DNA from: Nocardia rhamnosiphila NBRC 108938
GTDB lineage: Bacteria; Actinomycetota; Actinomycetes; Mycobacteriales; Mycobacteriaceae
Assembly (NCBI RefSeq): GCF_000720425.1
Contig: NZ_JOAJ01000001.1
Location: 558,001-622,000 of the forward strand
Reading direction: 5' to 3'
DNA: 64,000 nt
In this document: in pieces, positions 44,669 through 53,037 of the stretch
How positions within the stretch are numbered: the stretch's first letter is position 1
How the letters are laid out: every line of letters begins with the position of its first letter
Notes under the pieces: generated by a model
Told to the model about the DNA's origin: nothing
Database searches by the model: none
What the model saw: the letters and a program-made list of their open reading frames with translations, nothing else
Made by a program: the position numbers and the translations under genes

Positions 44669-44758
44669 GGTCTCGTTCGGCTGGAACGGCGGCGGTCTCG
44701 TTCGGCTGGAACGGCGGCGGTCTCGTTCGGGCGGCGGTCTCGTTCGGCTGGAACGGCA
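44669..44758. repeat. tandem 25-bp repeat, four units
   Basis: Units start at 44669, 44694, 44719 and 44736 with GGTCTCGTTCGGCTGGAACG followed by GCGGC. The third unit is shortened to 17 bases and the fourth ends imperfectly. It lies in the 269-base gap between the ceramidase start and the DNA polymerase IV stop. Confidence 0.8.
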
Positions 44759-44820
44759 GTGTTCCCGTCCGGCCAGAACTGCGGCAGCGCCATATCGGGC
44801 CGATCGATGATCTGCTCGGG

Positions 44821-46110
44821 TCAGTCCGGGAGCAGCGGTACCGACAGACCTTCACCGTGCCGTAGAAGCGCGGCGCGGGTGACCGCCCCGGAGCCGAACC
44901 GGGTGCGCAGTGCATCCAGGGCGGTGTCCAACGCCGGCGCGGCCTCCTGGTCGAACGGCAGGGCGAGCTGCCTGGGGTCGGCGTTCTCCAGATTCGTCAA
45001 TGCCAGCCCGATCAGGGTCAGCCCGCGTGCGGTGATCAGCGGCATCGCCTCGGTCAGCAGGCTCCGGGCGGCCCGCAGGATCGTCTCGGTGTGGTCGGTG
45101 GCCGCGGGCAGGGTGTGCGACCGGGTGGCGCGGGTGAAATCGTCGAACCGCATCCGCAGCACCACCGTGCGGCAGCTCCGCCGGGCGGCCCGTAGCCGGC
45201 GGCCGAGCCGGTCGGTGAGGCCGTGCAGATATGCCTCGATTTCCGCCGGCGGGTGCGGCCGGCGGCCCAGCGCGCGCTGCGCACCGAGGGATCGTCGCCG
45301 CCGCCCCGTCTCCACCCGTCGTGGATCGCGCGCCCAGGACAGCGCGTGTAGATGCCGGGCCGCGGCCACGCCGACGATCGGCCGCAGCCCCGCCTCGCCA
45401 AGCTCCGCCAACTGTCCGATTCGCTCGATACCGTGCGCGTGCAGGGCGCGTTCGGTCACCGGGCCCACACCCCACAGTCGGTGCACCGGCAGCGGATGCA
45501 GGAACCCGAGCTCCTCGGCCGGTTCCACCCGCAGCAACCCGTCCGGTTTCGCGACCGCGCTGGCCACCTTGGCCAGGAACTTCGTCCCCGCGATGCCGAC
45601 CGAGATCGGCAGCCCGACCTCCCGCCGCACCCGCACCCGCAGATCGGCGGCAATGGCCTCGGGTTCACCCGCGATCCGGCGCAGTCCCGCGACATCGAGA
45701 AACGCCTCGTCGATCGATATTCCCTCCACGATCGGGGTGGTATCGGCGAAGATCTCGAACACCGACCGGCTGGCCTCGGCGTAGACCGGCATCCGCGGCG
45801 GGACCACCGTCGCCTCCGGGCACAGGCTCAATGCCTTGCCGATGTTCATCGGCGTCCGGACACCCGCGGCCTTGGCCTCGTAACTGGCGGCCAGAACGAC
45901 TCCGCCGCCCACCAGGACCGGTCTGCCGCGCAGCCGCGGCTGATCCCGCTGCTCCACCGAGGCATAGAAGGAGTCCAGGTCCGCGTGCAGGATCGACGCG
46001 TGATCCCGGGCGGCGATCCGCGGCCGCCGGGTGGGCCGTGCGGGCGGCGCGGTCTCCACCGGATCCTCGGGCGGCCCCGGCGCGGGGGCTCCCGGACCGT
46101 ATTCGAACAT
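44821..46110 (-). CDS. dinB: DNA polymerase IV (Y-family translesion polymerase)
   Basis: This 429-aa Y-family polymerase has the catalytic HADLDSFYASVEQ (first Asp), GISIDEAFLDV (Asp-Glu), helix-hairpin-helix and little finger domains, and the C-terminal clamp-binding motif QLALPF (about 385-390). It copies past damaged bases at the fork with low fidelity. A LexA-type box overlaps the ATG and a TAGTGT -10 lies 6 bases ahead, so the message is likely leaderless and SOS-induced. The N-terminal 35 residues are Pro-rich and not part of the fold. Confidence 0.93.
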   Translation of the reverse strand: MFEYGPGAPAPGPPEDPVETAPPARPTRRPRIAARDHASILHADLDSFYASVEQRDQPRLRGRPVLVGGGVVLAASYEAKAAGVRTPMNIGKALSLCPEATVVPPRMPVYAEASRSVFEIFADTTPIVEGISIDEAFLDVAGLRRIAGEPEAIAADLRVRVRREVGLPISVGIAGTKFLAKVASAVAKPDGLLRVEPAEELGFLHPLPVHRLWGVGPVTERALHAHGIERIGQLAELGEAGLRPIVGVAAARHLHALSWARDPRRVETGRRRRSLGAQRALGRRPHPPAEIEAYLHGLTDRLGRRLRAARRSCRTVVLRMRFDDFTRATRSHTLPAATDHTETILRAARSLLTEAMPLITARGLTLIGLALTNLENADPRQLALPFDQEAAPALDTALDALRTRFGSGAVTRAALLRHGEGLSVPLLPD

Positions 46111-46118
46111 ATGTTCAC
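46103..46118 (-). promoter_or_regulatory. LexA/SOS box overlapping dinB start
   Basis: TCGAACATATGTTCAC matches the actinobacterial LexA box TCGAAC-N4-GTTCGA at all but the last two positions. The centre GAACATATGTTC (46105-46116) is a perfect palindrome containing the start codon at 46110-46108. Confidence 0.8.
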
Positions 46119-46173
46119 ACTAGCAGTGGGTGCGGTAAGCCCCGAAGGGATCGGCCGGGCGAACCGCGACGGA

Positions 46174-47103
46174 TCAGAGCGGCCCGGGCCGAGAAGAGTG
46201 GCGGGTGGGCTCTGCTGCCCGAGAGTGTGTAGCTGCCCAGCCGACGAGGCGTGTGAGCCGGTCTTCGGATGCGGTGCCGGGTTCGGCGGTATAGGTGATC
46301 AGGTTGTGCACGGCTCGGCCGGGCAAAGGTAGGTCGAGGTCCCGGAAGGTCAGTTCCAGGTGGCCGACGTCGGGGTGCTGGAGCCGTTTGATGCCGTCGT
46401 GGCGAATCAGGACATCGTGTGCGGCCCATAGGCCGCGGAACTCGGGGCTGAGGGCGCACAGCTCGCCGACGAGTTCGCGCAGTGCCCGGTCGCGGGGCTC
46501 GCGCCCGGCCTCGGCGCGCAGCAGGGCGGCGGTGGCATTGGCGGCGGCGTCCCAGTCGACGAAGAAGTCATGGGCGCCGAGGTCGAGGAAGACGTAGCGG
46601 GCGATGTTGGGGCGGCCGCGCCGGTCGATGGTGGCGCTGTCGAACATCGGCGCGAGCAGGGCTCGGGCCAAGGGGTTGCCGGCGACGATGTCCGTGCGGC
46701 CGTTGCGTACGAACGCCGAGGACATCGTCATGGAGTCGAGCAGCCACTGGACCTGGGGCGGGACCTCGACATCCCGGCGACGCGACGGCGTGCGACCCTC
46801 GGGCCGCGATGACCGGGCCAGGTCGAACAGGTAGGTGCGTTCGTCGTCGTCCAGTTGCAGGGCGCGAGCGACCGCGTCGAGCACGTCGTCGGACACGCCG
46901 CCGATATGCCCCTTCTCCAGCCGCGTGTACCACTCCGTGCTCACGCCGGCCAGGACGGCGACCTCCTCGCGCCGCAGCCCGGCGACCCGGCGACGGGTGT
47001 TGGCCGGCAGCCCCGCCTGCGTCGGGGTGATCTTGGCGCGCCGGCCGGCAAGGAAGTGCCGGACCTCGCCGCGATTTCCGGGCTGCTGCTCCATGTCGTT
47101 CAC
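46174..47103 (-). CDS. XRE-family regulator with MmyB-like ligand-binding domain
   Basis: This 309-aa regulator has an N-terminal HTH (RREEVAVLAGVSTEWYTRLEKG) after FLAGRRAKITPTQAGLP, then a C-terminal MmyB-like domain (about 105-270) with NARYVFLDL-like and HDVLIRHDGIKRLQHPDVG segments, which resembles fatty-acid or small-hydrophobe binding pockets. The start is GTG at 47103 or ATG at 47094; neither has a clear ribosome site. It is divergent from an aldo/keto reductase, a common pairing in actinobacteria. Confidence 0.88.
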   Translation of the reverse strand: MNDMEQQPGNRGEVRHFLAGRRAKITPTQAGLPANTRRRVAGLRREEVAVLAGVSTEWYTRLEKGHIGGVSDDVLDAVARALQLDDDERTYLFDLARSSRPEGRTPSRRRDVEVPPQVQWLLDSMTMSSAFVRNGRTDIVAGNPLARALLAPMFDSATIDRRGRPNIARYVFLDLGAHDFFVDWDAAANATAALLRAEAGREPRDRALRELVGELCALSPEFRGLWAAHDVLIRHDGIKRLQHPDVGHLELTFRDLDLPLPGRAVHNLITYTAEPGTASEDRLTRLVGWAATHSRAAEPTRHSSRPGPL

Positions 47104-47127
47104 GGTAGCCGCTGGTTACGGCGCGAG

Positions 47128-47148
47128 GGGGGTTGAAGTCATACCCCC
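47128..47148. promoter_or_regulatory. candidate operator between XRE and AKR genes
   Basis: GGGGGT (47128-47133) and ACCCCC (47143-47148) form inverted 6-base arms around 9 bases, directly upstream of the XRE gene and followed by TATAAA. It may be the binding site of the XRE regulator. Confidence 0.45.
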
Positions 47149-47252
47149 TATAAACGCGGCCTTCTCCGGTGGCGGCCATCGCGGTCTCCTGGGGATCGAA
47201 CGTTCCGACACGATCCCAGTGGTGATGAGAAATGAGACCGGAGGTAGGCGAT

Positions 47253-48209
47253 ATGACGAGCCAGACGCTGACAGCGCCGGCGGTGGCGCTGGGCACGTGG
47301 GCCTGGGGAGACAGCGGCGAGGTGGGCGACGGCTATTTCGGCAGTCGGCTGACCGGGTCCGGCCTGCGAGAAGTCGTCGAGAAGGCACAATCGCACGGGT
47401 TCACCCTGTGGGATACCGCGGTGGTGTACGGCATGGGCCATTCGGAGACGGCCCTCGCTCAGGCGCTGAAGGGCCACGCCCGCAGCGAGTACCAGCTGTC
47501 GACGAAGTTCACCCCGCAGGTCGCGGGCGACGGCGACGATCCGGTCGCGGACATGCTGGAGCAGAGCCTCGACCGACTGGGCACGGACTATGCGGATCTG
47601 TACTGGATCCACAACCCTGCCGATGTGGCCCGTTGGACGCCGCTCCTGATTCCGCTGCTGCAGAGCGGCAGGATCAAACATGTCGGCGTCTCGAACCACA
47701 ATATGAAGGAGATCGCTCTTGCCGATCAGATCCTCGGCGAGGCCGGCTTCCGTGTGGAGGCGGTCCAGAACCACTACAGCCTCCTGTACCGGAGCTCTGA
47801 GCGCGCGGGCATCCTCGATCACTGCCGCGAGCACGATGTGCGGTTCTTTTCCTACATGGTCCTCGAACAAGGGGCGCTGACCGGCAGGTACAGCCCGGCT
47901 CACCCGTTGCCGGAGGGCAGCAGCCGGGCGGCCGTGTACAACGGCGTCCTGCCACGGCTGCAGGTGCTGACGGACAGGATGGGGGCGATCGGCGAGGACC
48001 GGGGCGCGTCCGCCGCCGACGTCGCCACCGCCTGGGCCATCGCCAAGGGGACCACCCCGATCATCGGGGTCACGAAGGCGGGTTACATCGACGGGTTGGT
48101 CCGAGCTCACGGTATCGAACTCGCCGACGAGGAGATCGCGGAGTTGGAGGCGCTGGCGGATGCTGCGGCCGTCGACACGCGCGGCAGCTGGGAGCACGAC
48201 ATGGAGTAG
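47253..48209 (+). CDS. aldo/keto reductase
   Basis: This 318-aa TIM-barrel NADPH reductase has the catalytic tetrad Asp54 (LWDTAVVYG), Tyr59, Lys85 (STKF) and His120 (LYWIHNP), and the nucleotide-binding C-terminal PIIGVTKAGYIDG. It reduces aldehydes or ketones to alcohols. The ATG at 47253 follows GGAGGT by 7 bases. It is divergent from the XRE regulator, which probably represses it. Confidence 0.9.
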   Translation: MTSQTLTAPAVALGTWAWGDSGEVGDGYFGSRLTGSGLREVVEKAQSHGFTLWDTAVVYGMGHSETALAQALKGHARSEYQLSTKFTPQVAGDGDDPVADMLEQSLDRLGTDYADLYWIHNPADVARWTPLLIPLLQSGRIKHVGVSNHNMKEIALADQILGEAGFRVEAVQNHYSLLYRSSERAGILDHCREHDVRFFSYMVLEQGALTGRYSPAHPLPEGSSRAAVYNGVLPRLQVLTDRMGAIGEDRGASAADVATAWAIAKGTTPIIGVTKAGYIDGLVRAHGIELADEEIAELEALADAAAVDTRGSWEHDME

Positions 48210-48247
48210 TCGCCGACGGAAACCCCCGTTCGTTGAAACGCTCGACC

Positions 48248-49477
48248 TCAGGAGGGGGTGAATGTGATCGGCAGTCGCGTGCACCCGCGCACCTGGCCGG
48301 CGTGCAGGACCGGGGGATCGTTGGGGACGAGCTCGTAATCCGGTATCCGCCGGTGGATCTCCTCCAGTGCCAGCCGGAGTTCGAGGCGGGCGAGATGGGA
48401 ACCGAGGCAACGGTGCGCACCCGCGCCGAAGGAGAGGTGCCGGTTCGGCAGCCGGTCGATCCGGAGTTCGGCGGGTTCGTCGAATTCCGCGCCGTCGCGG
48501 TTGGCCGAACACAGCATCAGGATCAATTGATCGCCTTCGGCGATGCGGACGCCGCCCAGTTCCGTTGCCCGGGTCGCTCGTCGGCCCGGGACGACCGCGG
48601 CCTCGAACCGCAGGATCTCCTCGACGGCGGTGGGGATGACGGCGTGGTCTTCGATGATCTCCCGGCGCTGGTCGGGGTTGCCGGCCAGGTGGATGATGCT
48701 CCACGCCAGCGAGCCCTGGACGGTGTGCAGTCCGGCGATCAGCAGCAGGAAGAACATTCGGTTGAGTTCTTCGTCGGTGAGCAGTCCTGGGCCGTCGTGC
48801 AATTCGAATTCGGTGCCGATGATCTGCGAGGTGATGTCGTCGCCCGGATGCCGGCGGCGCTCGTCGATCATGGACTGGAAGTAGCCCAGCATGGTGGAGG
48901 CGGCCTCGCCGCGGGCCCGGTTCGACTCCTCTTCACCGGCTCCGGGAATGCCGGTGAGCAGGATATCGGTCGAATCGGTGAACAGCTGGGCGTCCTCGAT
49001 CGGCCAGTCCATCAGCGCCAGGAAGATCCGGGTGGGTAGTTCGTGCGCGAACTCGCTGATGAACTCGGCCCGGCCGCGGTACGCGAAACCGTCGATGAGC
49101 TCGTTGATCACTGAACGGATATCGTCCTCGAGCGCTTTCATGCGGGTCGGGCCGAACAGTGGCTGCAGCGCGCGCCGGTACCCGGTGTGCTCCGGCGGAT
49201 CGAGTTCGAGCGGGAGGAATTTGCCGAACCCGGCGGTCGTGGTGACCAGATTGTTCGGATGACTCGAGAAGGTCGCGTGATCGCGCAGCACCTCGTGGAT
49301 CTCTTTGTAACCGGTCACGATCCAGTGGCCGCCGTGCGCGGAGGAGTAGACGACCGCTCCCTTGGTCGCGAGTTCGGCCACCCGTTCCTGGACGGTATCG
49401 GACGGGACAGTGAGGGATTGGTCGTAGATATCGAAATCGACTACGAGGTCGGTGGGTACTTCGGCGGCGGTGGTCAT
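48248..49477 (-). CDS. cytochrome P450 with atypical I-helix
   Basis: This 409-aa bacterial P450 has the ExxR motif at Glu287-Arg290 and the haem-Cys loop FGAGAHRCLG with Cys357. The I-helix motif AGLHT (248-252) has His251 where an acidic residue (AGxD/ET) normally assists O2 activation. This could alter proton delivery or favour peroxide or another chemistry. It overlaps a 3Fe-4S-type ferredoxin gene by four bases, so it has a dedicated electron donor. Substrate unknown; cluster context suggests a hydrophobic acid or alicyclic compound. Confidence 0.92.
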   Translation of the reverse strand: MTTAAEVPTDLVVDFDIYDQSLTVPSDTVQERVAELATKGAVVYSSAHGGHWIVTGYKEIHEVLRDHATFSSHPNNLVTTTAGFGKFLPLELDPPEHTGYRRALQPLFGPTRMKALEDDIRSVINELIDGFAYRGRAEFISEFAHELPTRIFLALMDWPIEDAQLFTDSTDILLTGIPGAGEEESNRARGEAASTMLGYFQSMIDERRRHPGDDITSQIIGTEFELHDGPGLLTDEELNRMFFLLLIAGLHTVQGSLAWSIIHLAGNPDQRREIIEDHAVIPTAVEEILRFEAAVVPGRRATRATELGGVRIAEGDQLILMLCSANRDGAEFDEPAELRIDRLPNRHLSFGAGAHRCLGSHLARLELRLALEEIHRRIPDYELVPNDPPVLHAGQVRGCTRLPITFTPS

Positions 49478-49779
49478 CGCGGTGATTCCTCGGAAGTGGG
49501 GGGTGTGGTGGTGAGCGCCAGCGTGAGCGCACGTTCGGGACAGGCGGCGACGGCCGTCTCGGCGTCACCGCGGTGGATGTCGGGTACCGGGTCCAGCACG
49601 ATCACCGGATCGCCCTGTTCATCGGGTTCGACCAGGTCGGGTGCGGTGCAGTAACACATGCCGTGACCTGCGCAGACGCGGCGGTCGACGACGAGACGGA
49701 CCGCGGCGGTGCTGTTACCGGAGGCCCCCGGGTCGGCTTCCGCTCCGGGGCCACGTCGAAGGCGAGGTGCCGGGGTCAT
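49474..49779 (-). CDS. ferredoxin, P450 partner
   Basis: This 101-aa protein has an iron-sulfur motif Cys36-xx-His39-xx-Cys42-x-Cys44 and Cys80-Pro. A CxxHxxC...CP pattern is seen in ferredoxins that hold a 3Fe-4S or His-ligated cluster next to actinobacterial P450s. The extra Cys44 is unusual. About 28 N-terminal residues (Gly/Pro-rich) precede the domain; the ATG at 49779 is the only good start. It donates electrons to the overlapping P450. Confidence 0.85.
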   Translation of the reverse strand: MTPAPRLRRGPGAEADPGASGNSTAAVRLVVDRRVCAGHGMCYCTAPDLVEPDEQGDPVIVLDPVPDIHRGDAETAVAACPERALTLALTTTPPTSEESPR

Positions 49780-50341
49780 CGGGGCGATCCGGTCGCGGTG
49801 GTGCCGGCGAGGGAGTGTGCGGACTTCATGGATGGCGTCTCCACTCTCGAGTAGTGCGATGTGCCCTGGGCGCTGTCGCTCGAGCGAGGCCGGTGGCTCG
49901 GCTCGAGCGGTCGGCCGCGTCGGAGCGCACCGGGCAAAGAGTGTTGTAGGTCACATGAAAGGTACTTCAACAAACGTGTGACGTCAATCGTAATTTGTCA
50001 GCAGCTCTCGCGGGCGCCTTGCAGTCTTCGAAAGATGCTATTCAACAGCACTTTTCGTGCGGTCGGAGCCCATGGCGGTCGTACCCCGGTCTGTGCGTGG
50101 CGGGGTCCTTCCGCCGGGGGGCCTGGTTCGCCCGGAGCCCGGCTGCCGGGCCGCGCCGGACGTGCGGGCCGGCGGGGGTTGCTGCGGTAGGGGCGCGTCG
50201 CGCCTCCCGCTGCAGCGGACCGGCGATCCGATGACTGCGTCGCTCGGTTCCGGGCCTGTCCGGGGTGGCCGTCAGGGTTCTCGGGCCTGGCCGGGGAGTG
50301 GCATGAAGGGGTCACGCCGTTTTCGTATGTCCCGGGCGCGG
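49780..50341. other. intergenic region with promoter signals, no gene seen
   Basis: This stretch separates the ferredoxin/P450 pair from the TetR gene. A short AT-richer patch (about 49950-50010) contains CGTGTGAC (49975-49982), which matches GTAACACG upstream of the Rieske gene (51048-51055, reverse orientation), and is likely the promoter of the ferredoxin/P450 unit. Long open frames in the rest are shadows, with no convincing start or codon use. Confidence 0.45.
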
Positions 50342-50992
50342 TTATCCCGGGTTGTCGAGATCCCTGGGCCCCGCGCGCCCTGCGGCGCCCGTGACAAGGG
50401 CCGGTAGCACGAAAGTGCGGACTTTCTCGCGGATCCGATCCAGGGAGCCCGCTTCCTCGGCGCTCCGGCTGATGTACATGATCTCTATCTCGGAGATCCA
50501 TTCGCAGACCAGACGCAGATCCAGCTCGGGCGGGATCTCGCCGGTCCGCTGCGCCGTGGCGAGTATCGGTTCCCATAGTTCGTAGGTGAGCTCGACCGCG
50601 CGTCCGGAATCGGTGAGCAACTGGGTGGACAGGATCATTTCCGCCGGCGAGACCAGGCGGTGCATCATCGGGTCGAGCATGCCCTTGCGGATATCCTCGC
50701 AGATTCCTTCGACCAGCTTCTCCTCGATGCTCGGCCAGCGCGCGATGTAGGCGCGGGCCGGACCCATGTTCGCCCGGGCCCGACGGGTCACGGATTCGGC
50801 GACCAATGAGTCGCGATCGGAGAAGTAGCGGTACACGGTGGCCCGGGAGACCGACGCTGCGCGCGCCACATCTTCCATGGTGGTCTTGGTGATGCCGTAG
50901 CGGGCGAAGCACGATTCCGCCGCGGCCAGGATGGCCGACCGTGGGTCGGTCCCGTTCGCTGTCCTGGTGCCGCTCGCTGTCACGGATCGCAC
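50342..50992 (-). CDS. TetR family transcriptional regulator
   Basis: This 216-aa TetR protein has the HTH CFARYGITKTTMEDVARAASVS followed by ATVYRYFSDRDSLVAES. The C-terminal ligand domain is poorly conserved. It is divergent from the Rieske oxygenase gene with 79 bases between them, where ACAAA-A-TTTGT (51039-51049) and a CACGTG centre lie. It probably represses the Rieske operon and itself, and may also affect the P450 unit. Confidence 0.9.
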   Translation of the reverse strand: MRSVTASGTRTANGTDPRSAILAAAESCFARYGITKTTMEDVARAASVSRATVYRYFSDRDSLVAESVTRRARANMGPARAYIARWPSIEEKLVEGICEDIRKGMLDPMMHRLVSPAEMILSTQLLTDSGRAVELTYELWEPILATAQRTGEIPPELDLRLVCEWISEIEIMYISRSAEEAGSLDRIREKVRTFVLPALVTGAAGRAGPRDLDNPG

Positions 50993-51038
50993 CGTACCAA
51001 GGACCGTTTAAATCGAAAAGCTTTAGATAAGACGCTAG

Positions 51039-51049
51039 ACAAAATTTGT
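51039..51049. promoter_or_regulatory. palindromic operator candidate in TetR/Rieske divergon
   Basis: ACAAAATTTGT (arms ACAAA and TTTGT) is followed by GTAACACGTG. It lies 23 bases before the Rieske ATG and is suited to TetR binding. Confidence 0.5.
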
Positions 51050-51071
51050 AACACGTGCCACGCTCGGATGT

Positions 51072-52256
51072 ATGGAGCGCGAGGAGAAGATCAGGCTCAC
51101 GCAGCGGCTGATCGCTCATGTGGACAACGACACCACCGACTATGCGGACGATCTGCTCCGCGTGCCCTTCTCGGTGTTCGACGATCCGGAACTGGCCGCC
51201 AAGGAACGCGAGGTGGTGCGCCGGTTTCCGCATATCGTGGCGCACGTCGACGAACTGCAGAAGTCCGGCGACTTCCTGACCACCGAGTTGATCGGTACTC
51301 CGCTGCTGGTGGTGAAACAGAACGACGGGAGCGTGAAGGCCTTCTCCAATGTGTGCCGGCACCGTGGTTCGAAGGTCGAATTCGGTGAGTCGGGCTGCAA
51401 GCGGGTCTTCTCCTGTCCGTATCACAACTGGTCCTATGGCAAGGACGGGTCGCTGCGGGGGTTACCGCACGCCGACGGATTCGAGGGTATGGACCGTTCG
51501 GAGTACGGGCTGGTCGAATTCCCGTGCGAGGTGCGGCACGGGTTGATCTGGGTGGTGCCGACGGTGGACGCGGACCTGGATATCGCCGCGGTGCTGGGCC
51601 CCAAGCACGACGCCGAGGTCACCGATACCGGGATGGCCGGCTCCTATCAGGTCCGCAAGGAGACCTGGCGGCTGGGCATGAACTGGAAGATCGCCGTGGA
51701 CGGGGTCCAGGACTCCTATCACCTCTGCCAGTTGCACACCAAGACGGTCTGCAACTACCTCGAGGGCAATATCACCGCCTTCGACCCGGTGGGCCGGTCC
51801 TGGCGGCTGGTGGTGGCGCGCAAGGCGATCACCGAGGTGCGCGACGCCGATCCGGACAGCTTCGACGTGCGCGACTACTCGCTGGCGAACTACACGGTCT
51901 ATCCGGGCACCATGCTGGTCACCGAGCCGAACCACTTCGAGATCTGGACCATCGTCCCGGACAAGGACGACCCCAACGTCAGTTACTGCACCATCCGGCT
52001 GCTGTCACCCGGCAAACCGGAGACGCCGCGGGAAGAACGGATCCTGGAGAAGAACTGGGAACTGCTCATGGAGACCCTGCACGCCGAGGACTGGTTCGTC
52101 ACCAAGACGATCACCGACAATGCCGCGCACGGCCAGGTTCGCGAATTGATCTACGGACGTAACGAACTGCCCGGCCAGATGTTCCACAATATGGTCGCCG
52201 CCGATGTCGCCACGCTCGATCGGCAGCGCGCGGCCCGGCCGGTGCCCAGCCGGTAG
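51072..52256 (+). CDS. Rieske non-haem iron oxygenase, alpha subunit
   Basis: This 394-aa ring-hydroxylating-type oxygenase has the Rieske 2Fe-2S ligands Cys95-x-His97 and Cys115-xx-His118. The mononuclear iron ligands are Asp214-xx-His217-x4-His222. The bridging Asp (214) is present. It hydroxylates an aromatic or alicyclic acid using electrons from a reductase not seen here, perhaps from the ferredoxin/FAD reductase at 61.4 kb. It heads a rightward set with a crotonase, thioesterase and CoA-transferase. Confidence 0.93.
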   Translation: MEREEKIRLTQRLIAHVDNDTTDYADDLLRVPFSVFDDPELAAKEREVVRRFPHIVAHVDELQKSGDFLTTELIGTPLLVVKQNDGSVKAFSNVCRHRGSKVEFGESGCKRVFSCPYHNWSYGKDGSLRGLPHADGFEGMDRSEYGLVEFPCEVRHGLIWVVPTVDADLDIAAVLGPKHDAEVTDTGMAGSYQVRKETWRLGMNWKIAVDGVQDSYHLCQLHTKTVCNYLEGNITAFDPVGRSWRLVVARKAITEVRDADPDSFDVRDYSLANYTVYPGTMLVTEPNHFEIWTIVPDKDDPNVSYCTIRLLSPGKPETPREERILEKNWELLMETLHAEDWFVTKTITDNAAHGQVRELIYGRNELPGQMFHNMVAADVATLDRQRAARPVPSR

Positions 52257-52263
52257 CGGCATC

Positions 52264-53037
52264 GTGTGCGATAACGATCTGCGCGTGGACCGGCCGGTGC
52301 CGGGGGTGCTGCGGCTGACCCTGAACCGGCCCGCTGTGCGTAACGCGATCACCCTGGCCCTGCACCGGCGGATGGATGCCGAGCTGTCCGCGGCCGCGTC
52401 GGACCACTCGGTGCGGGCGGTGGTTCTCGCCGGGGCGGGAGACCGGGCGTTCAGCGCCGGGTACGACCTGGCCGAACTCGCCGCGATGACGCCCGCGCAG
52501 GCCGTGGCGGCGACCGCCGAGCGCGAGGAGCTGCTGTGGCGGTATGCCACCTTTCCCAAACCGACCGTGGCGGCCGTGCACGGCGCGGCGCACGGTGCGG
52601 GCACCATGCTGGCCGTGTGCTCGGACCTGCGGGTCGGCGGCGCGGAGACCTCGATCGCCGTCTCCGCCGCGAAATACGGGGGTGTGAACCTCACCTGGCT
52701 GCTCGATTCGCTGATCGGCGGGGCGCACGCTCGTGACCTGCTGTTGACAGCGCGCGAGGTGCGTGGCGCCGAGGCTCATCGGATCGGGTTGCTGCATCGC
52801 TACGCGGTCGATGTCGCGGGGGCGGCGGTGGGTCTTGCGGAGCTGATCGCCGAGCGGCCGGCCGCGGGGTTGCGGGAGATCAAGGCGCTGCTGCTGGAAG
52901 GCGCCGGGCGGAGCCTGCGTGACCGGTTCGACCGGGAGAACACCGCGGTGCGATCGAATCTGGCGGAGCAGCCGATTTCCGAGATGTTCTCGTCCTTCTT
53001 CGCGGCCCGGAGCCGGGATCCGGAGGTCGAGGTATGA
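52264..53037 (+). CDS. enoyl-CoA hydratase/isomerase family protein, lacking the usual catalytic Glu
   Basis: This 257-aa crotonase has the CoA-binding and oxyanion segments DRAFSAGYDLAEL and HGAAHGAGTMLAVCSDL. The region that normally supplies the catalytic Glu reads SAAKYGGVNLTWLL with no Glu in the expected place, so hydratase activity is uncertain. The GTG at 52264 lies 7 bases after the Rieske stop; longer readings overlap it. It overlaps the thioesterase gene by four bases. Confidence 0.85.
   Translation: MCDNDLRVDRPVPGVLRLTLNRPAVRNAITLALHRRMDAELSAAASDHSVRAVVLAGAGDRAFSAGYDLAELAAMTPAQAVAATAEREELLWRYATFPKPTVAAVHGAAHGAGTMLAVCSDLRVGGAETSIAVSAAKYGGVNLTWLLDSLIGGAHARDLLLTAREVRGAEAHRIGLLHRYAVDVAGAAVGLAELIAERPAAGLREIKALLLEGAGRSLRDRFDRENTAVRSNLAEQPISEMFSSFFAARSRDPEVEV

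Noticed and set aside
44669..44758. CRISPR array
   Set aside because: The units are direct tandem copies without spacers, and no cas genes occur in the window.
49998..51425. 475-residue minus-strand open frame
   Set aside because: Runs across the TetR gene, its promoter and the Rieske start in a frame without family motifs.
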